NCBI GenBank assembly: GCA_934645125.1
Contig: CAKUDT010000069.1
Location: 1-7,076 of the forward strand
DNA from: an uncultured Eggerthellaceae bacterium
Lineage (GTDB): Bacteria > Actinomycetota > Coriobacteriia > Coriobacteriales > Eggerthellaceae
Reading direction: 5' to 3'
Length of the DNA stretch: 7,076 nt
Shown here: positions 1 to 4,857 of the stretch, piece by piece
Numbering within the stretch: position 1 is the stretch's first letter
Layout of the letters: each line of letters opens with the position of its first letter
Notes under the pieces: generated by a model
What the model saw: only the letters and a program-made list of their open reading frames with translations
What the model was told of the DNA's origin: nothing
The model's database searches: none
Made by a program: the position numbers and the translations under genes

Positions 1-1181
1 CCATGCTCGGCCAGATATTTCTTGCTATACCGGGCCGCCTTGTACCCCTCGACCACAGGCCGGGACTTTGCGTACTGCACCACGGCCTCCATCAGCGCGG
101 AGGTTTTGGCAAGGCCGTCCTCGGTCTGACGCAGCTCCCCGGCCAGAGCATGAAACCGCTGGGCCGCCCCGTCAGCTTGCGCGGCGAGCTGGTCATATTC
201 CGTTAGCTGGTGCTCCTGCAAGAACATGAGGGCTGCTGCCATCTGTTTGAGGTTATATACCTTGGCCCACCGTTCATAGGCCGGGCCTTTGCCGGAGCGC
301 AAACGCTCCTGTATATCCACAATGAGATTGACGCGCCTGGGCGCGGGAGCTGCTTCTCCGCGGAGCTGCGGAACAGGCAGTTTCACGGCAATCACGGCCC
401 GGATGTCCTCGGGATCGTAACCGTCCCCAAGGGTGGATGCCCGGAGCCGCGTTGCCCGTTCCTGTCCGGGGACGAGGAACGAAATCACGTCGCCGCGCCC
501 ATGCTTAACCGCATACCCGGCCTCCTCCATGAGCCGCAGAAAGTCGGCAAAATCAGCGGGGTTTTTTGCAAGAGCATCGTTGATGGCAAGGCGCAGCCTT
601 TCTTTATACGAGGTCTGGCGCTCGGCTCCCAGCCATGCCCCGTAATGGAGAAAGCGGCCTTTGCTATGCAGCTTGGGATTGAGGATCACGGACAGGTCAT
701 TTTCCAGACAAACCCGGTCAGAGAGCCGCCGCACAGCGCGGGCCGAGCCGATGAAATCCCGGAACTTCCGGGTATGATCCAGCGAGGTGGAATTATAGTA
801 AATGTGGTTATGGATATGCTGGCGGTCTGTGTGGGTAGCAACGAAAAAGGCGTACTTGCCCTTCGTCCAACGCATCGCCGTTTCGTAGCCGATGCGGTTG
901 GCCTCCTCTGGGGTGATTTCTCCGGGCTTGAAAGCCTGCCGGATCTGATAGCACAGCACATCGGCATCCCGGCGCTGCTCCCGGCCTGTGACGGCCCGGT
1001 ACTTTGCCTTGCTTAACAGGAACTCCGCATCGGCGGTCATGTGGTCGCAGGCATAGGAAGAAATCAACTCGCCGCCCTGCGTCTTATCCGGGTTTTGTCC
1101 ATATTCAAACCGATCCTTCAGCGATTGCGCGATGGTTTCTCCCTTACTGATTTTGTGCTTTTTGAGATAGGTTGTTGCCGT
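1..1181 (-). CDS. MOBP-type relaxase / mobilization nuclease, N-terminal 393 residues (3' end outside window)
   Basis: This is the DNA relaxase of the element. It would nick oriT, stay covalently bound to the 5' end and pilot the strand into the recipient. The frame is open from the start to the window edge. The N-terminus reads ATTYLKKHKISKGETIAQSL, typical of Tn1549-like relaxases. Residues about 1-180 form the relaxase/mobilization nuclease domain, with the metal-binding three-histidine motif at His122, His124 and His126 (QHIHNHIYYN). Tyr43 in SSYACD is a candidate nucleophile, but I cannot confirm it. After residue 190 the protein is helical and charged. The start is odd: no ATG, GTG or TTG lies between the upstream in-frame TGA and residue 48. 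The expected Met codon, six bases after a strong AAGGAGGG, reads ACG at 1179-1181. A CTG at 1185-1187 abuts the ribosome site and is less likely. Upstream is CD1845, probably cotranscribed. Family assignment is firm; the start codon is inferred. Confidence 0.93.
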
Positions 1182-1195
1182 AGGCAGCCCTCCTT
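1179..1195 (-). promoter_or_regulatory. Relaxase ribosome binding site with apparent ACG start
   Basis: On the minus strand AAGGAGGG occupies 1195-1188. It is followed by the six-base spacer CTGCCT and then ACG-GCA-ACA-ACC, which would encode (M)ATT. Spacing is ideal for ACG and impossible (zero bases) for the CTG inside the spacer. ACG is a rare and weak start codon in bacteria, so expression of the relaxase may be low. Confidence 0.6.
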
Positions 1196-1207
1196 CCTGT
1201 ATGACAA

Positions 1208-1231
1208 ACGGCGGCTGTGTTCAGCCGCCGT
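1208..1231 (-). terminator. GC-rich hairpin upstream of the relaxase (attenuator or weak terminator)
   Basis: A perfect 10-base inverted repeat, ACGGCGGCTG and CAGCCGCCGT, surrounds a four-base loop. Read on the minus strand it is followed by TTTGTC, a poor U-tract. It lies between the end of CD1845 and the relaxase ribosome site. It could attenuate read-through into the relaxase gene, or be part of an origin-of-transfer structure. The sequence alone does not decide. Confidence 0.5.
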
Positions 1232-1240
1232 CATGCCACC

Positions 1241-1260
1241 TTGGGACAAATTGTCCCGAA
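1241..1260. repeat. Dispersed palindrome, copy 1 (intergenic)
   Basis: The core is GGGACA-AAT-TGTCCC, a six-base perfect inverted repeat around three bases, flanked by TT on the left and GAA on the right. It lies between the CD1845 stop and the relaxase hairpin, and is one of four copies in the window. Confidence 0.85.
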
Positions 1261-1263
1261 GTA

Positions 1264-1551
1264 TCAGCCTGTGATGAAGCCCCGCAGAGCATAGTTGAGA
1301 TTGTGCAGCTTATCCACCAGCCACTCCGCGATGGCCGGGATGCCATAGGGAGAGATCAGAAACGCAAGGACAAGGAACACGATCCCGCCCAGCGTCTGGC
1401 CGCTGATGAACAGGGCCACGGAAAGCAGGGTCAGCACCACACAGGCCGCAACGAAAACCGCAGTTGCCATACAGAACAGAAACGACACCACGGCGGCCAG
1501 AACGGTTAGCACCACCACAAAGGGGGCGGCAAGGATTTTCAGAACGATCAT
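1264..1551 (-). CDS. CD1845-family small membrane protein of conjugative elements
   Basis: This 95-residue, strongly hydrophobic protein has long apolar stretches at about residues 8-46 (probably two membrane helices) and 49-68, then a short amphipathic tail (AEWLVDKLHNLNYALRGF). It resembles the CD1845-type proteins encoded next to the relaxase in Tn1549-like elements. Their function is unknown; a role at the membrane during transfer is an inference. The ATG is preceded by AGGAGGTAG with good spacing, and the stop is TGA. A consensus-like promoter lies 47-75 bases upstream. The relaxase follows downstream after a palindrome and a hairpin. Family assignment is from recognition of the sequence, not from a search. 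Confidence 0.8.
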   Translation of the reverse strand: MIVLKILAAPFVVVLTVLAAVVSFLFCMATAVFVAACVVLTLLSVALFISGQTLGGIVFLVLAFLISPYGIPAIAEWLVDKLHNLNYALRGFITG

Positions 1552-1597
1552 AAGCGGCTACCTCCTGTAAAAGTTGATGGGTTGTCCTCCTGCCAAT

Positions 1598-1626
1598 ATT
1601 ATAACTCCGCCCATATATGCAAACAA
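1598..1626 (-). promoter_or_regulatory. Promoter for CD1845 and the relaxase
   Basis: On the minus strand a -35 of TTGTTT (1626-1621) is separated by exactly 17 bases from a perfect -10, TATAAT (1603-1598). It lies between the SLOG gene and CD1845, facing CD1845. Transcription would begin near 1590. Palindrome copy 2 is centred about 32 bases upstream of the -35, a possible regulator site. The -10 and spacing are good; the -35 is only a half match. Confidence 0.65.
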
Positions 1627-1648
1627 GGATGTCGATGGCCGGGCCACT

Positions 1649-1667
1649 TTGGGACAAAATGTCCCAA
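1649..1667. repeat. Dispersed palindrome, copy 2 (intergenic)
   Basis: TTGGGACA-AAA-TGTCCCAA is perfect over eight bases per arm, the most symmetric of the four copies. It starts three bases beyond the SLOG stop codon and lies upstream of the CD1845 promoter. It marks one edge of the AT-richer cargo module. Confidence 0.88.
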
Positions 1668-1670
1668 GGA

Positions 1671-2132
1671 TTATATCTCAATGATGCGGATTTCCTTTTC
1701 GTTTGCCTGTGCAAAACGAATGGTGTAAAAAGTGCCGCCCGTGGATCTCCCGTCATAAACGGCAATTACCCGATCCGAGGAAAGCACCATGTAGCGGTTG
1801 CGTTCATGATAGCATTGGCGATTGGAATTTTCAGACTGAACATACACGCGATCACAACAAGCAAGCAATTCTTGAAACAAGGGAGATTTAGCATTGATAC
1901 GGTTTCGATATGGGAGCGCGGCCTCCAACTGCAAACAGCTATTTTGTTTCTTTTCCGCTGCAACTATGGCGGCAAAAGTGAGATCAACACCATCGGCAAA
2001 CCCGGAGATAAAACGGGTATATCCCGCTGCAATCGCAGCCAGCACTTCTTTCCGTAGTGCTTCTTCCACATACTGCTCCTTGCCGACTGGCACATCACGA
2101 TGGCCTGTTACACAACAAGTTTTCTCTCCCAT
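1671..2132 (-). CDS. SLOG-family protein (DUF1273/YpsA-like Rossmann-fold)
   Basis: This 153-residue protein matches the SLOG superfamily, Rossmann-like domains related to DprA, YpsA and LOG that are thought to bind nucleotides or nucleotide-derived ligands. Visible motifs are CCVTGHR (residues 6-12), SGFADGVDLTFA (43-54), ERNRYMV (110-116) and VIAVYDGRSTGGT (122-134), the last two forming the usual ligand-pocket strands. I chose the ATG at 2132 because AGAGG lies eight bases upstream and the VTGHR strand begins soon after. An in-frame extension to 2177 has no support. The gene is transcribed from its own promoter, divergently from an HTH gene. Its base composition is visibly richer in A and T than the transfer genes, which suggests acquired cargo. 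SLOG proteins occur in some conflict and signalling systems; the role here is unknown. Confidence 0.85.
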   Translation of the reverse strand: MGEKTCCVTGHRDVPVGKEQYVEEALRKEVLAAIAAGYTRFISGFADGVDLTFAAIVAAEKKQNSCLQLEAALPYRNRINAKSPLFQELLACCDRVYVQSENSNRQCYHERNRYMVLSSDRVIAVYDGRSTGGTFYTIRFAQANEKEIRIIEI

Positions 2133-2172
2133 TATCCAAACCTCTTTTCTGAAATTGCCCCGCCTTGGTATG

Positions 2173-2214
2173 GGCAATATTGCCTATCACGCTTTAGGTC
2201 AATTATAGGCAATA
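2173..2214. promoter_or_regulatory. Operator region with three GGCAATA half-sites
   Basis: GGCAATATTGCC at 2173-2184 is a perfect 12-base palindrome. A third half-site lies at 2208-2214, so that TATTGCCTAT (2178-2187) and ATAGGCAATA (2205-2214) form a perfect 10-base inverted repeat 17 bases apart. The region lies between two divergent genes and overlaps the -10 of the SLOG promoter (2202-2207). A weak plus-strand promoter, TTGCCT (2180-2185) and TATAGG (2204-2209), would sit inside the same repeats. The natural ligand is the adjacent HTH protein, which would repress both genes. That link is inference. Confidence 0.62.
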
Positions 2215-2230
2215 ATGTTTATATAAGCAA
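2202..2230 (-). promoter_or_regulatory. Promoter for the SLOG gene
   Basis: On the minus strand TTGCTT (2230-2225) is followed after exactly 17 bases by a perfect TATAAT (2207-2202). It is about 70 bases upstream of the SLOG ATG. The -10 overlaps one GGCAATA half-site, so bound regulator would block it. Confidence 0.65.
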
Positions 2231-2251
2231 GCGTGAAAGGAGGTAGGCCGG

Positions 2252-2461
2252 ATGATCTCATACGCCCCATTGTGGGAAACTATGAAGCGCAAAAATGCAA
2301 CCACATACACTTTGCAGGTCAAAGGGGAGATCAGCAGCTCCACGGTGCGTAGGCTGAAAGCGAATGAATCCGTTTCTACCAACACGCTGGATGCGCTGTG
2401 CAGAATACTTGATTGTGAGCTTGACGACATAATCGCATATTTGCCCGATGAAACAGAATAA
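2252..2461 (+). CDS. Cro/C1-type HTH transcriptional regulator
   Basis: This 69-residue protein, the only plus-strand gene I support, is a minimal HTH_26/Xre-type domain. It carries the classic pattern of helix 1 (PLWETMKRKNAT), a degenerate helix 2 (YTLQVKGEIS), the recognition helix (SSTVRRLKANE) and the helices STNTLDALCRILDCELDDII. No effector domain is present. The ATG follows AAAGGAGGT at 2236-2244 with a seven-base spacer. It is divergent from the SLOG gene across a shared operator, so it probably represses that gene and itself. It ends in TAA just before a strong terminator, which insulates it from the converging mobC. A function such as immunity control of the module is inference. 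Confidence 0.87.
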   Translation: MISYAPLWETMKRKNATTYTLQVKGEISSSTVRRLKANESVSTNTLDALCRILDCELDDIIAYLPDETE

Positions 2462-2462
2462 T

Positions 2463-2500
2463 GCGGGGAGCAAGGTATAAACCTGTGCTCCCCGCGTTTT
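2463..2500 (+). terminator. Intrinsic terminator of the HTH gene, between convergent genes
   Basis: The arms GCGGGGAGCA (2463-2472) and TGCTCCCCGC (2486-2495) pair perfectly over ten bases. The loop can add an AGGT/ACCT inner stem. The plus strand continues GTTTTATT, a usable U-tract. It starts two bases after the HTH stop. On the minus strand, downstream of mobC, the following bases are ATTATTCTG, so termination there would be weaker. Confidence 0.82.
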
Positions 2501-2501
2501 A

Positions 2502-2843
2502 TTATAGCTCCACCACCTCCGACAGCTTTTTAATCAGAACGGACAGCGGCCCCCACAGGTCTGCATAGTCCTTTTGCAGCGCAGCGATCTCCGAGGGGTA
2601 GATGCCGTAGGTATTGGCATGGATCGCCACTTGGTTGAGGTTGTTTGCACAACGCCGTTGCAAGGATACCAACTCCCGCACATCCGCAAGATCAACATGG
2701 AGCACATACCCATTGAGGGCCATTTTCCGCATATAGGCCCCCATGTTCTGAATACCCGCCTCGGCCATACGCTCATAGATCAGCGCCTGCTCCTCGGGCG
2801 TTACCATGACATTAAGGTGGACACAGCGGCGGCGCTTTTTCAT
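2502..2843 (-). CDS. mobC: MobC-family relaxosome accessory protein
   Basis: This 113-residue basic protein is of the bacterial MobC family (bMobC). MobC assists the relaxase by binding and opening DNA at oriT. The N-terminus KKRRRCVHLNVMVTPEEQALIYERM has the ribbon-helix-helix look of the family. It is followed by MGAYMRKMALNGYV (about 35-48) and the conserved RRCANNLNQVAIHANTYGIY segment (about 68-87). I chose the ATG at 2843, which overlaps the stop of the upstream 59-residue gene as TGATG, with GAGGAG five bases upstream. A TTG one codon earlier is not needed. The stop is TAA. The relaxase partner lies about 1.3 kb downstream, separated by the HTH/SLOG module and CD1845. Confidence 0.9.
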   Translation of the reverse strand: MKKRRRCVHLNVMVTPEEQALIYERMAEAGIQNMGAYMRKMALNGYVLHVDLADVRELVSLQRRCANNLNQVAIHANTYGIYPSEIAALQKDYADLWGPLSVLIKKLSEVVEL

Positions 2844-3022
2844 CAACGCTCCTCGCGCTCCCTGCTGCGGCGTTTGGGTGGGATCTCCCGCACCTTATCC
2901 AGCGGCTTTTCCTCGGGCGGGAGTACCGGGGCCGGGCCGTTGTTCAGAATACCGTCGATCATGTTATAGTTCTGCTCGATGGTGAGTTCCGCACTTTTCA
3001 GCGGGTCATACTTTTCGGGCAT
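2843..3022 (-). CDS. 59-residue protein with NYNMIDGILNN motif (DUF4316-like)
   Basis: A short ORF begins with ATG preceded by AGGAGG at a six-base spacing, and its TGA stop overlaps the mobC ATG by one base, so it is likely coupled to mobC translation. It has an acidic N-terminal half containing LTIEQNYNMIDGILNN (residues 13-28), a proline-rich middle (PAPVLPPEEKP) and a very basic tail (PPKRRSREREER). The EQNYNMIDGI motif resembles the tail region called DUF4316 in larger mobile-element proteins; this is from memory and needs a search. The tail could bind nucleic acid. Function is unknown. Confidence 0.72.
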   Translation of the reverse strand: MPEKYDPLKSAELTIEQNYNMIDGILNNGPAPVLPPEEKPLDKVREIPPKRRSREREER

Positions 3023-3032
3023 AGCGATCCTC

Positions 3033-3383
3033 CTATCTGTCGCCCCTGTCGGGGGTAGTCTTTTTTGGGGCAGCGCGGCCCCGGTCAGCCTCGGCCAGCT
3101 TTGCGGCCTCCTTCATCTGCTGGGCAATCGTGCGGGGCTTTACCTCCTGCACCTTATACATCCGCTTGTAGTCAGCGGCCCGATCCTTGAAATCCTTTTG
3201 AGCCGATGCCTCGTCTGCGTGATAATGGCCCCAGTAATAGTCCCGCCGCCCGTTCTCTTCGGCAAACTGCCATGTGACAAAGGGAGCCGGGGCTTTGGGG
3301 TTTTCGTGCTCCGCGATGGCAAATCCGCGCTTGTTGTCAAAGAGAACGGACTCGCGGATCACATATCCGGCGTTTTTCTCCAC
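3033..3383 (-). CDS. Hypothetical mobile-element protein with VTWQF/YYWGHYH motif
   Basis: A 116-residue soluble protein that I do not recognise by name. Residues 6-70 look like a compact domain: an IRESVLFDNKRGFAIAEHEN strand pair, then FVTWQF (35-40) and DYYWGHYH (48-55), then an acidic/basic helix with ASAQKDFKDR. The last 40 residues are charged and lysine/arginine-rich. Small proteins of this pattern are common next to mobC in Tn1549-like elements. The start is GTG at 3383, with AAGGAGG six bases upstream and no better in-frame alternative. The stop is TAG, which is part of the ribosome site (TAGGAGG) of the next gene. It is the first gene after the hairpin at 3424-3457. Confidence 0.8.
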   Translation of the reverse strand: MEKNAGYVIRESVLFDNKRGFAIAEHENPKAPAPFVTWQFAEENGRRDYYWGHYHADEASAQKDFKDRAADYKRMYKVQEVKPRTIAQQMKEAAKLAEADRGRAAPKKTTPDRGDR

Positions 3384-3419
3384 GGTACACCTCCTTCAAA
3401 ATGTGGAAAGTATTTTGCG

Positions 3420-3457
3420 AAAACGGGGTGGGGTATGAAATGATACGCCCCACCCCG
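3420..3457 (-). terminator. Terminator-like hairpin inside the transfer gene cluster
   Basis: On the minus strand CGGGGTGGGG (3457-3448) pairs perfectly with CCCCACCCCG (3433-3424). An inner GTAT/ATAC pairing is possible in the 14-base loop. The stem is followed by TTTTCG. It occupies most of the 132-base gap between the Cys-rich gene and the 116-residue gene, the largest gap in this minus-strand cluster. It probably ends or attenuates transcription from the VirB4 side. I saw no convincing promoter after it. Confidence 0.7.
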
Positions 3458-3515
3458 AAAGAGGCCCCGAAAAGCCTTGATACAAGCGGTTTTTTCGGGC
3501 CTAATTTTCCACGGG

Positions 3516-3869
3516 TCAGCGCCTCGTTTTACGCATATAATCCCGCTTCTGTTTTCGCAGGGCAGCAGCGGAACAGACCGCCGAGCAATACCGTGTCCTG
3601 CCATCCGGGAGGAAAGGCCGCCCACATACCGGGCAGGGCCGGGTTTCCGGAGCCGGGCCTTCGGCGGTCAGCGCCGCCTCCAGCACCGGATCATTGGGCA
3701 GAACAGCATCCCGGAAATAGCGGCAATAGGCACCTGTCCAGCATTTCCCTAGCATATAGCAGGGGCCGTCCAGCGGCAAGCACCCATACTCCCGATCATA
3801 ATTCGCACACAGGGAAAACACCAGCTTGCGGATCGCCCTCTTTTCCTCGCGGGCCAGCTCCCGGCTCAT
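3516..3869 (-). CDS. Cys-rich VLP-domain protein
   Basis: This 117-residue protein has nine cysteines. Five lie at residues 21-49 (SLCANYDREYGC, PCYMLGKC, AYC). The rest form a zinc-ribbon-like pair, CPVC (79-82) and CSAVC (95-99). The VLP name comes from the AVLPNDPVLEAAL segment (55-67), a hallmark of the Cys_rich_VLP family found in conjugative elements. The basic tail (LRKQKRDYMRKTRR) suggests nucleic-acid contact. Metal binding is inferred from the cysteine spacing. The ATG at 3869 overlaps the upstream DUF4366 stop as ATGA. A TTG extension to 3887 would lie inside DUF4366 and is not used. The stop is TGA, then a terminator-like hairpin follows. Function is unknown. Confidence 0.85.
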   Translation of the reverse strand: MSRELAREEKRAIRKLVFSLCANYDREYGCLPLDGPCYMLGKCWTGAYCRYFRDAVLPNDPVLEAALTAEGPAPETRPCPVCGRPFLPDGRTRYCSAVCSAAALRKQKRDYMRKTRR

Positions 3870-4603
3870 ACCTCGTCCTCGTCCCAAGGGGGCGTACCGT
3901 CTTCGGGATCGTCAAAGGCATCCAGCTCGTCCCCATAGTCCTCCTCAACCGCTTCTGCGGCCCGCTGCTGTTTGGGACGGTAAACCTTGAAATACCAGCC
4001 AGCACCGCCGCCCACGGCGGCAAGGGCAAGAACGATTAGGATCGTACCCATATTGCCACCCGTGTCCTCGGGCTGTTCCGGCTCGGGATCGTCCACAGGC
4101 TCGGTATCCTCCACCGGCTCGGGCTCCACACCCACGCACTCGGTCATGTTGGTGGCGCATACGGGACAATCGGTGTTGATGGCCCCAGCCATGCACTTAT
4201 CCGTACAGGCACAGGCAGGGACTTCCATCCCGGCGGCCTCCATAGCAGCCAGCAGATCGGCCTCGTCCACAATGCTGAAAAAGTATGTTTCGTACTGTTC
4301 GCCGTCCTCGTCCACGGGCTTGTCGTAGTCAATAACGATATAGAATGTATTGCCGCCGCTGGTCTGGACGGTGATAAACTGCTTGTTGGTGTGCTCGTCA
4401 TAGAGCAGATCACGGGTGACAAGGTTGCCCTCGTCAGAAAAGCCTTCCCCCGGCTCAGTGGTGGGGGTAGGCTCGTCCAGCCCCTCCCACTGGTCGGTAG
4501 GCTCCATGTATTCGTCACCGCCCCCGGCATGGGCCGTCACGGTAAAGCCGCACATGAACACGGCCACGCAGAGCGTCAGCAAAAGGACACGCAGCTTTTT
4601 CAT
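3866..4603 (-). CDS. DUF4366 (CD1107-family) exported, membrane-anchored protein
   Basis: This 245-residue protein has a clear signal peptide (MKKLRVLLLTLCVAVFMCGF, probable cleavage after AHA at about 26). An acidic Pro/Thr/Glu-rich linker follows (31-60). The conserved domain spans about 60-125, with FITVQTSGGNTFYIVIDYDKP and YFFSIVDEADLL. A six-cysteine cluster lies at 131-156 (CACTDKC, CPVC, C). A Glu/Pro/Asp linker precedes one transmembrane helix (about 186-205, ending GWYFKVYRPKQ), and the tail is acidic and cytoplasmic. This is the usual build of the CD1107 family, which travels with the C40 peptidase and DUF4315 in Tn1549-like elements and is thought to be part of the transfer apparatus outside the membrane. 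The ATG overlaps the DUF4315 stop as ATGA, with GGAGG seven bases upstream. Confidence 0.92.
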   Translation of the reverse strand: MKKLRVLLLTLCVAVFMCGFTVTAHAGGGDEYMEPTDQWEGLDEPTPTTEPGEGFSDEGNLVTRDLLYDEHTNKQFITVQTSGGNTFYIVIDYDKPVDEDGEQYETYFFSIVDEADLLAAMEAAGMEVPACACTDKCMAGAINTDCPVCATNMTECVGVEPEPVEDTEPVDDPEPEQPEDTGGNMGTILIVLALAAVGGGAGWYFKVYRPKQQRAAEAVEEDYGDELDAFDDPEDGTPPWDEDEV

Positions 4604-4845
4604 TCAGACACCTCCTCGGACTTCGGGACATTTTGTCCCAAGGTTTTCCCGGCCCGGAGCTGCTGGAGCACCAGCGGCAGCTCCGCAAGGGGGATGCTCA
4701 TGCCGCGCACGATGTCCACGATCTCGCTGTTTTCAGCCTCCACCTTGCGCTGTTCCAGCTCTTTGAGCTTGGTCTGCTGTTCCGCGATTTTTGCCTTGAC
4801 CTTTTCGATCTCGGCCTCGATTTTCGCGCTTTTCGTAGTTGCCAT
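4600..4845 (-). CDS. DUF4315-family small coiled-coil protein
   Basis: An 81-residue protein with a heptad-like coiled coil at about residues 5-40 (KIEAEIEKVKAKIAEQQTKL and on), then EIVDIVRGMSIPLAELPLVLQQL, the conserved second half of the DUF4315 family. The C-terminal LGQNVPKSEEVSE is encoded across a copy of the dispersed palindrome and is probably an added tail. The ATG has AAGGAGG upstream with a six-base spacer. It starts 12 bases after the peptidase stop, and its TGA overlaps the next ATG. It always seems to sit between the C40 peptidase and DUF4366 in this element type. Its role is unknown; a structural partner in the channel is a guess. Confidence 0.88.
   Translation of the reverse strand: MATTKSAKIEAEIEKVKAKIAEQQTKLKELEQRKVEAENSEIVDIVRGMSIPLAELPLVLQQLRAGKTLGQNVPKSEEVSE
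4621..4643. repeat. Dispersed palindrome, copy 3 (inside DUF4315 3' end)
   Basis: The core is GGGACA-TTT-TGTCCC with flanks CTTC and AAGG. On the minus strand it is read in frame as LGQNVPKS near the C-terminus of the DUF4315 protein. The following bases, GACTTC read on the plus strand before the copy, are shared with copy 4. Confidence 0.88.
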
Positions 4846-4857
4846 AGATAACCTCCT

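Noticed and set aside
210..1016. 268-codon plus-strand ORF
   Set aside because: Antisense to the relaxase, whose conserved motifs clearly mark the minus strand as coding.
1185..1187. CTG as the relaxase start
   Set aside because: It directly abuts the AAGGAGGG site with no spacer, while the ACG six bases later has ideal spacing and fits the MATT beginning of the family.
1310..1765. 151-codon minus-strand ORF across CD1845 and SLOG
   Set aside because: It crosses an intergenic promoter and overlaps two recognised families in another frame, with no domain of its own.
2133..2177. 15-residue N-terminal extension of the SLOG protein
   Set aside because: The extension runs into the operator region and lacks a ribosome site; the ATG at 2132 has one.
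3359..3625. 88-codon minus-strand ORF across the hairpin gap
   Set aside because: It overlaps the Cys-rich and 116-residue genes in another frame and spans a terminator-like stem.
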